Shown one piece after another: positions 1 through 5,409 of a stretch of DNA of 5,409 nucleotides. Location: NCBI GenBank assembly GCA_900545625.1, contig UQZS01000084.1:1-5409 (forward strand), read 5' to 3'. The translations under genes were made by a program, and so were the position numbers. This DNA is from an uncultured Oscillospiraceae bacterium. Lineage in GTDB: Bacteria > Bacillota > Clostridia > Oscillospirales > Acutalibacteraceae. Under the pieces are notes generated by a model. It made no database searches, was not told the DNA's origin, and saw only the letters and a list, made by a program, of their open reading frames with translations. The first letter of the stretch is position 1. The number at the start of each line of letters is the position of its first letter.

Positions 1-171
1 GGCTTTGCCGCGTTGTTTTCATTCGACGGCGCACAAAGCGCCGAGCGCGGCGCGCGGCTGCTTTCGGAATACGGGTCGGTCTGCCCCGCACGCGGCAGGG
101 TCGCGCAGCACCTCAACGAACACGCCCGCGTCATTGATTTTACGCCTGCGCAGCAGCCGCCAGCGTCTTAA
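1..171 (+). CDS. Possible C-terminal fragment of an unidentified convergent gene (5' end outside window)
   Basis: Plus-strand frame 1 is open from the first base to a TAA at 169-171, giving 56 residues with no start inside the window. The peptide looks protein-like: it begins GFAALFSFDGAQSAERGARL, has a middle part containing SEYGSV and ends VIDFTPAQQPPAS. By my count 41 of 56 codons end in G or C, but in this GC-rich DNA that does not separate a real frame from a shadow. If real, it converges on rpe and overlaps its last 32 bases (140-171). I do not recognise a family. The alternative is a minus-strand gene following rpe, but no minus frame here has a start with a Shine-Dalgarno: the ATG at 134-132 has none. 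The other possibility is that 1-139 is non-coding. Confidence 0.4.
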   Translation, partial: GFAALFSFDGAQSAERGARLLSEYGSVCPARGRVAQHLNEHARVIDFTPAQQPPAS

Positions 172-808
172 ACCGGCGGATCTCCCCCGCCATGTCGGCG
201 CTCCCGAACAGGGCGCTGCCCGAGACGAATACGTTGGCGCCCGCCGCGGCTGCCTCGCCGATGGTCTGCGCCGAGATGCCGCCGTCCACCTGAATGTCCA
301 GCTCGGGGAGCCCGCGCCGCACGCATTCCTCACGCAGGGCGCGGATCTTCGGCAGCATGTCCGCACGGAAGCTCTGCCCGCCGAAGCCCGGCTCGACGGT
401 CATCACAAGCACCATGGAAAGGCGGTCAAGATATGGGTAGACTTCTGTAATGTCCGTGCCCGGCTTGACGGCAAGCCCCGCTTCCTTCCCGGCTGCAAGG
501 ATCGCGTCGATCGTTTTTCCGACATCGCTTTCGGCCTCGGTATGGAAGGTGATGCGGTCCGCGCCCGCGGCGGCAAAATCCGCGACGTAGCGCAGCGGCT
601 CGTCGATCATCAGGTGCACGTCAAAGGGAAGGGCGGTAGATTTCCGCAAACAGCGCACCACCGGCGCCCCGATCGTGATATTCGGCACAAAATGCCCGTC
701 CATAACGTCGATGTGCACCATGTCCGCGCCCGATGCGGTCAAAAGCTCGAGCGCGGCGGCAAGGTGGCCGTAGTCGGCGGATAAGATAGACGGTGAAATG
801 CGGTTCAT
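140..808 (-). CDS. rpe: Ribulose-phosphate 3-epimerase
   Basis: This 222-residue cytoplasmic enzyme interconverts D-ribulose-5-phosphate and D-xylulose-5-phosphate in the non-oxidative pentose phosphate pathway. The length is normal for the family and the TIM-barrel motifs appear in order. PSILSADYG is at 6-14. HIDVMDGHFVPN is at 32-43, with metal ligands His32 and catalytic Asp34. DVHLM is at 63-67, with His65 as a ligand. TVEPGFGGQSF is at 137-147, the flexible loop over the phosphate. QVDGGI is at 173-178, with the second catalytic Asp at 175. VSGSALFG at 195-202 is the phosphate-binding end of the barrel. The assignment of residues to roles is family knowledge; their presence is read from the sequence. 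The ATG start is fixed by an ideal AAGGAG six bases upstream. It is the last gene of the proB-proA-membrane protein-rpe run, 11 bases after the preceding stop. All catalytic residues are present, so it should be active. Confidence 0.97.
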   Translation of the reverse strand: MNRISPSILSADYGHLAAALELLTASGADMVHIDVMDGHFVPNITIGAPVVRCLRKSTALPFDVHLMIDEPLRYVADFAAAGADRITFHTEAESDVGKTIDAILAAGKEAGLAVKPGTDITEVYPYLDRLSMVLVMTVEPGFGGQSFRADMLPKIRALREECVRRGLPELDIQVDGGISAQTIGEAAAAGANVFVSGSALFGSADMAGEIRRFKTLAAAAQA

Positions 809-814
809 GGCGTT

Positions 815-820
815 CTCCTT
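815..820 (-). promoter_or_regulatory. Ribosome binding site of rpe
   Basis: AAGGAG lies six bases before the rpe ATG. Its first two A residues lie next to and within the TAA stop of the upstream membrane-protein gene (stop 822-820). Termination of one gene therefore occurs on top of the Shine-Dalgarno of the next, an arrangement compatible with translational coupling (inference). Confidence 0.85.
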
Positions 821-1623
821 TACTGCGCGGCGACGGTCGTTTCGGGCGCGGCGGTCGCCGCTTGGGTCGCGGGAACGGTCGTCACCACGGCGGTCGTGGT
901 CTCGGCGGCTGTAGTCTGCGGTGCGGCGGCAGTGGTCGCCGTTTCGGGCGCAGAGGTGTTTTGCAGCGCGCTGATGTAATAGCCTTCGTCGCGCACGCGC
1001 AGGGTCACGCGCATGTATTTATCGGGTTCTGGCGTGACCATGTTGCCCTCGTCGTCCTGCGCCCACTGGTCGCCACCAATATAGCCGACCGTTAAAATGA
1101 TCGTATCGCCGCGTTCTTCGGCATCCACAACGCGCGGCGTGTACGTCGGCACAACGCCCGTCAGGGGGATGGAATAGGTCTGCCTGGTCGCATCATAGGC
1201 AAAGGTGTAGCCGTACCCTTCGACCGTGGCGTGCTGCGGCTGCACCTCCGTGCCGAACAGCCGCTGGAATTCGGCGGTCACGTCCGCTTCGGGGATGACC
1301 ATGCCGCTGTCGTCGTAGGTGTATTGGTCGGGCGAAAGGTCGCTTCGGAGGATCGACCAGATTGTGATGTCAATGAGCTGCTCGGGATCCGCCTGCGTCA
1401 GGTCGTCGAACGCGTCCGGGTCGTTCATCACCACAGGCGTGAGCAGCGTGTTGTATTCGTCGTAGTTGCGGCTGTTTTCGACCGCCTGGCGAATGGCGGT
1501 CACGCCCGCAACGATCACCGTGACTGCGCCGATCACGGCGAGCACCGCAATGGCAAGCCCCAAGGGGAATGCCCAGCGGCGCGCGCCTTTTTTATGCTTT
1601 GTATTGGTTTTGGCCATCATCAT
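820..1623 (-). CDS. Unnamed single-pass membrane protein with Thr/Ala-rich C-terminal tail
   Basis: I do not recognise a named family. The start region reads GTG-ATG-ATG-ATG-GCC, so four in-frame starts are possible. A weak AGGG (1634-1631) is seven bases before the first ATG (1623), which I chose, giving 267 residues. The N-terminus is basic (KHKKGARR), followed by a hydrophobic stretch at about residues 17-42 (PLGLAIAVLAVIGAVTVIVA), which is a membrane anchor or uncleaved signal. No lipobox cysteine or obvious signal peptidase site follows. The positive-inside rule places the remaining roughly 225 residues outside the membrane. That part is acidic and aromatic, with segments such as TPVVMNDPDAFDDL, EGYGYTFAYD and DKYMRVTLRVRDEGYYISAL, suggesting a small beta-rich domain. 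The last 45 or so residues are almost only Thr, Ala, Pro, Val and Glu with APET/APQT/VPAT units, probably a flexible, possibly cell-wall-spanning tail. There is no LPXTG motif. It sits between proA (28 bases) and rpe (11 bases), so it is probably co-transcribed, but its role is unknown. Confidence 0.85.
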   Translation of the reverse strand: MMMAKTNTKHKKGARRWAFPLGLAIAVLAVIGAVTVIVAGVTAIRQAVENSRNYDEYNTLLTPVVMNDPDAFDDLTQADPEQLIDITIWSILRSDLSPDQYTYDDSGMVIPEADVTAEFQRLFGTEVQPQHATVEGYGYTFAYDATRQTYSIPLTGVVPTYTPRVVDAEERGDTIILTVGYIGGDQWAQDDEGNMVTPEPDKYMRVTLRVRDEGYYISALQNTSAPETATTAAAPQTTAAETTTAVVTTVPATQAATAAPETTVAAQ

Positions 1624-1651
1624 CACCGAACCCTGTTTCGCGCCGGCGCGG

Positions 1652-2896
1652 TCAGCGGATCTGCCCGTCGCCGTATACTTTATATTTAAAGCTCGTCAGC
1701 TGCGGCAGCCCAAGGGGGCCGCGCGCATGCAGCTTTTGCGTGGAAATGCCGATCTCCGCGCCGAAGCCGAAGCAGCCGCCGTCCGTAAAGCGCGTGCTCG
1801 CGTTCCAATAAACCGCTGCGGAATCCACCTCGTTTAAGAAGCGTTCCGCCGCCGAAGCGTTTTCGGTCACGATGCAGTCGCTGTGCCCGGAGGAATACCG
1901 TGCGATGTGCGCGATCGCCTCGTCGAGCGAACCGACGACCTTGACGGACATTTTATAGTCGAGGTATTCCCTGCCCCAGTCGTCCTCGGTCGCCCTTTCG
2001 ATCCCCGGCAGGATCGCGCAGGCACGTTCGTCGCCGTACAGCGTCACCTGTTTCTCAGCAAGCCGCGCATAGATCGCAGGCAGGGCTTTTTCAGCGACGG
2101 CGCTGTGCACGAGCAGGCTTTCCGCCGCATTGCACACCGACACGCGCGAGGTCTTGGCGTTAAAAACGATCTCCGCCGCCATGGGGATGTCGGCGTCTTT
2201 GTCCACATAAATATGGCAGTTGCCCACGCCCGTTTCAATGACGGGGACGGTCGCATTTTCGACGACCGAACGGATAAGCCCCGCCCCGCCGCGCGGGATA
2301 AGCACATCGACGTAGCCGTTTAAGCGCATCAGTTCCCGCGCGCTCTCGCGGGAGGTATCTTCGACAAGGCAGATGCAGTCGGCGGGCAGCCCCGCCGCTT
2401 CCAGCGCGCTGCGCATGGCGGAAACGATGGCGGTGTTCGAGCGGATCGCCTCTTTGCCGCCGCGCAGCAGCACGGCGTTGCCCGACTTTAAGCACAGCGC
2501 CGCCGCATCCGCCGAGACGTTGGGGCGCGCCTCAAAAATGACTGCGATGACCCCGAGCGGGACGGATACCTTTTGGATCTTCAGACCGTTGGGCCGTACC
2601 GTTTCGGACAGCACCGCCCCCACGGGATCGGGAAGTTCTGCGACCTCACGCACGCCGTCGGCGATGCCTTTCAATCGTTCTTCGGAAAGTGCCAGACGGT
2701 CGAGCATGGCGCTCGCCATGCCGTCTTCCCGAGCCTTTATGAGATCCTTTTCGTTTGCCGCAAGGATTTCCGCCGTCTGCGCCTCGATCGCCGCAGCCGC
2801 CGCTTCGAGCGCGGCGTTTTTCGTTTCCGTAGTCGCGGTCATCAGCGTGCGTGCCGCTTGTTTTGCGCGTGCGCCGAGCGCCTCGAGCTTCGTCAT
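1652..2896 (-). CDS. proA: Glutamate-5-semialdehyde dehydrogenase (gamma-glutamyl phosphate reductase)
   Basis: This 414-residue cytoplasmic enzyme reduces gamma-glutamyl phosphate to glutamate-5-semialdehyde with NADPH, the second step of proline synthesis. Family signatures are clear: VPLGVIAVIFEARPNVSAD at about 122-140, LRGGKEAIRSN at about 154-164, IPRGGAGLI at about 210-218, VPVIETGVGNCHIYVD at about 217-232, the catalytic cysteine in SVCNAAESLLVH (Cys255), and ARGPLGLPQLTSFKY near the C-terminus. The frame stays open upstream to a TTG at 2932 that would add 12 residues and overlap proB. I prefer the ATG at 2896 because AGGTGA lies five bases upstream and the resulting protein begins MTKLEALGARAK at the family's usual length. 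It follows the proB stop by 16 bases, the classic proBA pair whose products are thought to hand over the unstable acyl phosphate. No missing residues or frameshifts were seen. Confidence 0.97.
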   Translation of the reverse strand: MTKLEALGARAKQAARTLMTATTETKNAALEAAAAAIEAQTAEILAANEKDLIKAREDGMASAMLDRLALSEERLKGIADGVREVAELPDPVGAVLSETVRPNGLKIQKVSVPLGVIAVIFEARPNVSADAAALCLKSGNAVLLRGGKEAIRSNTAIVSAMRSALEAAGLPADCICLVEDTSRESARELMRLNGYVDVLIPRGGAGLIRSVVENATVPVIETGVGNCHIYVDKDADIPMAAEIVFNAKTSRVSVCNAAESLLVHSAVAEKALPAIYARLAEKQVTLYGDERACAILPGIERATEDDWGREYLDYKMSVKVVGSLDEAIAHIARYSSGHSDCIVTENASAAERFLNEVDSAAVYWNASTRFTDGGCFGFGAEIGISTQKLHARGPLGLPQLTSFKYKVYGDGQIR

Positions 2897-2901
2897 ATCG
2901 T

Positions 2902-2907
2902 TCACCT
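2902..2907 (-). promoter_or_regulatory. Ribosome binding site deciding the proA start
   Basis: AGGTGA is five bases upstream of the ATG at 2896-2894 and just after the proB stop (2915-2913). It argues for the ATG over the upstream in-frame TTG at 2932, which lies inside proB. Confidence 0.75.
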
Positions 2908-2912
2908 GTTTC

Positions 2913-3707
2913 TCAAGATTCCTTTTTCCCAACGAAAAATGTCCCGACCTGCTTGCCGTCGAGCGCCTTATAGATCGCCTCGGGAGAAGCCCCGTTCATC
3001 ACGATCACGTCTATGCCCGCAGCAGTCGCAATGGCGGCGGCGTGCAGCTTCGTCACCATGCCGCCCGTTGAGAAGCGCGAACCGCGCCCGCCCGCGACGC
3101 GAAAAAGCTCGTCTGTGATCTCGCGCACTTCGGGAATCAGCCGCGCATCCTCGTTCTCCGTAGGATCTGCGTCATAAAGCCCGTCGGTATCGGTCAGGAT
3201 GATCAGCGCATCCGCGCGAATGAGCTTTGCCACGATCGCGGAAAGGCTGTCGTTGTCGCCGTAGACGATCTCTTCGACGGCGACCGAGTCGTTTTCGTTA
3301 ACGACGGGCACAGCCCCGTACTCCAGCAGCTTTTCAAACGCGTTGGACAGGTTTTCGCGCCGTTCCGCGTTTTCCACATCGCTTTTCGTCATCAAAAGCT
3401 GGGCGACCGTGTGCCCGTATTCGCCGAACAGCTTGTCGTACATAAACATCAGCTCGCACTGCCCGACCGCCGCGGCGGCCTGCCTGCCCGGCGTGTCCTC
3501 AGGGCGTGCGGCAAGCCCCAGTTTCCCGACGCCCACGCCGATCGCCCCTGAAGTGACCAGTGTCACCTGCACGCCGGAATTCACAATATCGGACAGCACC
3601 GACACGAGCTTGTGCATGCGGCGGATATTCGTTTTGCCGGTCTCATAGGTCAAGGTAGAGGTGCCCACCTTGACGACCAGCCGCTTGACATCCTTTAGAA
3701 TCGCCAA
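2913..3707 (-). CDS. proB: Glutamate 5-kinase, short form without PUA domain
   Basis: This 264-residue amino acid kinase phosphorylates glutamate with ATP to gamma-glutamyl phosphate, the first and usually proline-inhibited step of proline synthesis. Motifs in order: LVVKVGTSTLT at 10-20 (phosphate/ATP site), VTSGAIGVGVGKLGL at 51-65, VPVVNENDSV at 133-142 and YGDNDSLSA at 149-157 (glutamate binding and feedback site region in the family), LTDTDGLYDADP at 171-182, and STGGMVTKL at 213-221 (nucleotide loop). The protein ends soon after GTFFVG, so the C-terminal PUA domain of the E. coli-type enzyme (about 367 residues) is absent. The stop is clean and followed by proA, so this is a natural short form rather than a truncation; kinase-only ProB proteins are known in other Firmicutes. 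The start is a TTG, supported by GGGGAG nine bases upstream and by the alignment of MAILKDVKRLVVKVG with family N-termini. It is the first gene of the operon, behind a strong promoter. Confidence 0.96.
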   Translation of the reverse strand: MAILKDVKRLVVKVGTSTLTYETGKTNIRRMHKLVSVLSDIVNSGVQVTLVTSGAIGVGVGKLGLAARPEDTPGRQAAAAVGQCELMFMYDKLFGEYGHTVAQLLMTKSDVENAERRENLSNAFEKLLEYGAVPVVNENDSVAVEEIVYGDNDSLSAIVAKLIRADALIILTDTDGLYDADPTENEDARLIPEVREITDELFRVAGGRGSRFSTGGMVTKLHAAAIATAAGIDVIVMNGASPEAIYKALDGKQVGTFFVGKKES

Positions 3708-3716
3708 AATCCTGCT

Positions 3717-3722
3717 CTCCCC
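3717..3722 (-). promoter_or_regulatory. Ribosome binding site of proB (TTG start)
   Basis: GGGGAG lies nine bases before the TTG at 3707-3705, which supports this non-ATG start. It begins only two bases after the 3' arm of the leader inverted repeat at 3725-3754. Confidence 0.65.
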
Positions 3723-3724
3723 GT

Positions 3725-3754
3725 TATGCCCTAAAGCTTTTGCCGGCGGGCATA
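3725..3754 (-). repeat. Inverted repeat (7-bp stem) in the proB 5' leader
   Basis: In transcript sense TATGCCC (3754-3748) and GGGCATA (3731-3725) are perfect reverse complements separated by 16 bases (GCCGGCAAAAGCTTTA). If transcription starts near 3763 as the promoter predicts, the hairpin occupies about half of a roughly 56-base leader and ends two bases before the Shine-Dalgarno. It could modulate translation, stabilise the mRNA 5' end or act at DNA level as a protein site. No U-run follows, so it is not a terminator. Function is inference. Confidence 0.5.
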
Positions 3755-3769
3755 GTTATAAGTATATTC

Positions 3770-3798
3770 AGTATAGCATAAATGCGCGCACTTCTCAA
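3770..3798 (-). promoter_or_regulatory. Sigma-A-type promoter of the proBA operon
   Basis: The -35 element TTGAGA (3798-3793; 5 of 6 to consensus) and the -10 element TATACT (3775-3770; 5 of 6) are separated by exactly 17 bases. TGC directly precedes the -10, giving an extended -10. Transcription should begin near 3763, leaving a leader of about 56 bases. The spacer and flanks are AT-rich against a GC-rich background. A second TATACT at 3766-3761 repeats nine bases downstream but has no matching -35. Confidence 0.85.
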
Positions 3799-3822
3799 CC
3801 GAAATTTTTACGCAAATACGGC

Positions 3823-3851
3823 GAAAATCCCCCGCATGGCGGGGGATTTTC
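3823..3851 (-). terminator. Rho-independent terminator of spoIIE
   Basis: This is a perfect 13-bp inverted repeat with a 3-base loop: in transcript sense GAAAATCCCCCGC, CAT, GCGGGGGATTTTC. The GC-rich core (CCCCCGC/GCGGGGG) flanked by AAAA and TTTT is typical of intrinsic terminators. It begins 52 bases after the spoIIE stop and ends about 25 bases before the proB -35, so it separates the two units. The structure is symmetric and could also stop transcription from the plus strand, although no plus-strand gene leads into it. Confidence 0.88.
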
Positions 3852-3903
3852 AGATGTCAGCCGTGAGAAAACAGACTTCCGGCAAGGGCTGTCCCTGCGA
3901 ACT

Positions 3904-5409
3904 TTAACTGCCCCGCGGATTTTTGCGGATGCGCAGCACCAGTACCGTTATATCGTCGCGGTGCGGCGTTTTTTTCTGCGATGCGATCTCCAAGAGCCGC
4001 TCGGCGATCTTGTCGCAGGGCTTTTCCCGAAGCGCAGGCAGTGCGCGGCGCAGCGCGCCCTCGTCCGCGTCGAACGCGCCGTCGGAGGCAAGCACCGCAA
4101 TGTCACTATCCAAGAGCTTTCCCTCGGCAACGGCGAACCGTGCTTCCTTTAATATGCCCGCGGGCAGCGACGCACGCTTGATCTCGCGGCAGGCGTTCCC
4201 GCGCAGGAGCAGGGATTTCGCCGCGCCCGCCTTATAGAACTCTGCTTTCCCGGAATACAGGTCTATACGCAGCACATCGAGTGTCGCTAAGGATTCCTCG
4301 GCGGATTTCAGCATCAGCGCGGCGTTGACCAGCCGCAGGGCGCTGTGGAACTGCACGCCCGCCTTGCACAGCTTTGTAAACAGCGCTACCGCAAGCGTAC
4401 TGTCTACGGCCGCGCGCGTGCCCTGCCCCATGCCGTCGCTGAGCACGGCGACATAGCCGCCGCGCCCATCGTAAAAGCTTTCGTAGCTGTCGCCGCAGCG
4501 GTGCTCGCTGTCCGCCGCGCGCCGCGCTGCGCCCGCCTCCACGCAGAACTCCGTCCGCTCACAGAACGTGACCTGCAGTTCCTGTTCGCCCGCCTGTAAA
4601 CAGGGCGGTTCCAGCGGACGGCCGATCGCTTCCTCCAGCGCTTCGCGAAGCTCGTTTTGCGGCGGCGTTTTGACGGCGTCCGCAAAGGTGATGCGCAGCC
4701 GCAAACGATCCGATTCGCTGCAAATGCAGTCAATGTCCTGCGGGGTGATGCCGAACTGCGTGCGCAAGCAGTCCTTTGCGCGCTGTGCCGCCGTCTCATC
4801 AAAGCAAAGCTCTGTGGAAAGCTCAGCGGAGAAGTCCCGCAGCATATCGCACAGGCTGTCGAACTGCTCGGCGGTAACCTGCCGCACCTCATTGATCTTC
4901 ACCTGTGCAGCGCCCCGCTCCGTGGCGCGGATATATTGTCTTGCAAAGCTCTCGCAAAGGCTGGTCTGGCGAATGCACTTGCTAAGCAGTGCGGCAGGCA
5001 GCCGCTGCGCAGACAGCGTCTCGCCGCTTGCGAGCATTTGATACACGGCGCCAAAGTCCCGCAGCGTCTCATCCCGATGGTGCTCCCAGCAAAGCGCATG
5101 CCGCCCGCAGGCGGTGCAGACTTCTTCGTGCACGCGCGCCGTTACCACGCCGCTCTGCCCGGTGACGGGGACTTCCAGCATGGCGGATACGGATTTCACG
5201 GATTGCGCCATCTCGTCTACCGCATGTACCGCACCCGAAAGCCGCGACAGGATCTCCCGCCTTTGGGGGTTGTCCTGTGCAGAGCCGACAGTCTCGGAAA
5301 CGACCCGCTGCGCGGCATGCAAGACCCGCGCAGGTGTCGCCAGGAAAAGCCCTGCCGCCAAAAGCGCCTCCAGTGCCTGCTGCCAGCCGCCGTTTGTCAG
5401 GAGAAGCCC
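3904..5409 (-). CDS. spoIIE: Stage II sporulation protein E, serine phosphatase (5' partial)
   Basis: SpoIIE dephosphorylates the anti-anti-sigma factor SpoIIAA, releasing sigma-F in the forespore, and associates with FtsZ at the polar septum (family knowledge). The frame is open to the window edge, so 501 C-terminal residues are visible; the full protein is usually about 800 with roughly ten membrane helices. Residues 12-30 (beginning ALEALLAAGLFLATP) look like the end of the hydrophobic region. A central region follows with a C-x2-C-x5-C-W cluster at Cys98, 101 and 107 and many further cysteines. The PP2C/SpoIIE domain spans about 286-496. It has GDSY (Asp307), VLSDGMGQG (Asp325), ATLDVLRIDLYSGKAEFYKAG, SLPAGIL (414-420), LASDGAFD (Asp443) and RDDITVLV (Asp485-486), so the expected metal-binding aspartates are all present. 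An internal TTG at 5361 is not taken as the start. It ends TAA and is followed by its own terminator. A SpoIIE-like paralogue cannot be excluded without the N-terminus. Confidence 0.93.
   Translation of the reverse strand, partial: GLLLTNGGWQQALEALLAAGLFLATPARVLHAAQRVVSETVGSAQDNPQRREILSRLSGAVHAVDEMAQSVKSVSAMLEVPVTGQSGVVTARVHEEVCTACGRHALCWEHHRDETLRDFGAVYQMLASGETLSAQRLPAALLSKCIRQTSLCESFARQYIRATERGAAQVKINEVRQVTAEQFDSLCDMLRDFSAELSTELCFDETAAQRAKDCLRTQFGITPQDIDCICSESDRLRLRITFADAVKTPPQNELREALEEAIGRPLEPPCLQAGEQELQVTFCERTEFCVEAGAARRAADSEHRCGDSYESFYDGRGGYVAVLSDGMGQGTRAAVDSTLAVALFTKLCKAGVQFHSALRLVNAALMLKSAEESLATLDVLRIDLYSGKAEFYKAGAAKSLLLRGNACREIKRASLPAGILKEARFAVAEGKLLDSDIAVLASDGAFDADEGALRRALPALREKPCDKIAERLLEIASQKKTPHRDDITVLVLRIRKNPRGS

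Noticed and set aside
36..65. Imperfect inverted repeat (AAAGC...GCTTT with GCCG/CGGC) as a terminator for the proBA-rpe operon
   Set aside because: The stem is interrupted, the loop is large and no T-run follows on either strand; in this GC-rich sequence such pairing is expected by chance.
5..784. Long plus-strand open frame (259 codons) opposite rpe
   Set aside because: It lies antisense to a gene with every rpe motif intact, has an Arg/His/Gly-rich shadow composition and resembles no protein; long antisense frames are expected in GC-rich DNA.
2930..2932. TTG at 2932 as the proA start
   Set aside because: It would overlap proB by 20 bases and add 12 non-family residues, whereas the ATG at 2896 has a proper Shine-Dalgarno and gives the usual length.
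2373..3118. Two overlapping plus-strand open frames opposite proA and the 3' end of proB
   Set aside because: Both are antisense to strongly conserved genes, have Ser/Ala- or Arg-rich low-information translations and no ribosome binding site.
3761..3775. Tandem TATACT boxes nine bases apart as two overlapping promoters
   Set aside because: Only the upstream box has a -35 at the right distance; 17 bases upstream of the second box is GCGCGC, which is not a -35.
3708..3800. T-box or other large riboswitch upstream of proBA
   Set aside because: The predicted leader is only about 56 bases, with no T-box sequence and no leader terminator; there is no room for the usual structure.
3661..4152. Plus-strand open frame across the spoIIE-proB intergenic region
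   Set aside because: It runs through the terminator stem, the promoter and the start of proB, and its translation has no recognisable features; it is a shadow frame.
5359..5361. TTG at 5361 as the start of a shortened, soluble SpoIIE
   Set aside because: The frame is open to the window edge with hydrophobic, SpoIIE-like residues and no Shine-Dalgarno precedes the TTG, so the gene more likely continues outside the window.

Overview
The window reads as an ordinary chromosomal segment of a high-GC, endospore-forming member of the Clostridia, possibly an Oscillospiraceae/Ruminococcaceae-type Firmicute. Three things support this: a SpoIIE sporulation phosphatase, strong AAGGAG/GGGGAG-type ribosome binding sites with ATG and TTG starts, and Firmicute-like ProB, ProA and Rpe sequences. 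The organism-level call is inference; no rRNA or other taxonomic marker is present.

Layout, read right to left because almost everything is on the minus strand. (1) 5409-3904: the 3' two-thirds or so of spoIIE, running in from outside the window. It carries the end of the membrane region, a cysteine-rich central region and a complete PP2C-type phosphatase domain. (2) 3903-3708: a 196-base intergenic region. It holds a perfect 13-bp stem terminator ending spoIIE, then a near-consensus extended sigma-A promoter (TTGAGA-17-TATACT), then a 7-bp inverted repeat two bases upstream of the proB Shine-Dalgarno. (3) 3707-140: a tightly packed unit of four genes: proB, proA, an unnamed single-pass membrane protein with a Thr/Ala-rich tail, and rpe. 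The gaps are 16, 28 and 11 bases with no internal terminator seen, so it is probably one operon. (4) 1-171: an open plus-strand frame entering from the left, which may be the C-terminus of a convergent gene overlapping the last 32 bases of rpe.

Functionally, ProB and ProA carry out the first two committed steps from glutamate to glutamate-5-semialdehyde, which cyclises to pyrroline-5-carboxylate. The reductase ProC that completes proline synthesis is not in the window. Rpe interconverts ribulose-5-phosphate and xylulose-5-phosphate in the pentose phosphate pathway. No biochemical link between these and the membrane protein is evident; co-transcription is inferred from spacing alone. SpoIIE is separated by its own terminator and is a distinct transcription unit.

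I found no mobile element, CRISPR array, tRNA, rRNA or recognisable riboswitch, and no convincing new biological system. The items most worth a second look are the proB leader hairpin, the unnamed membrane protein, and the convergent overlap at the left edge.
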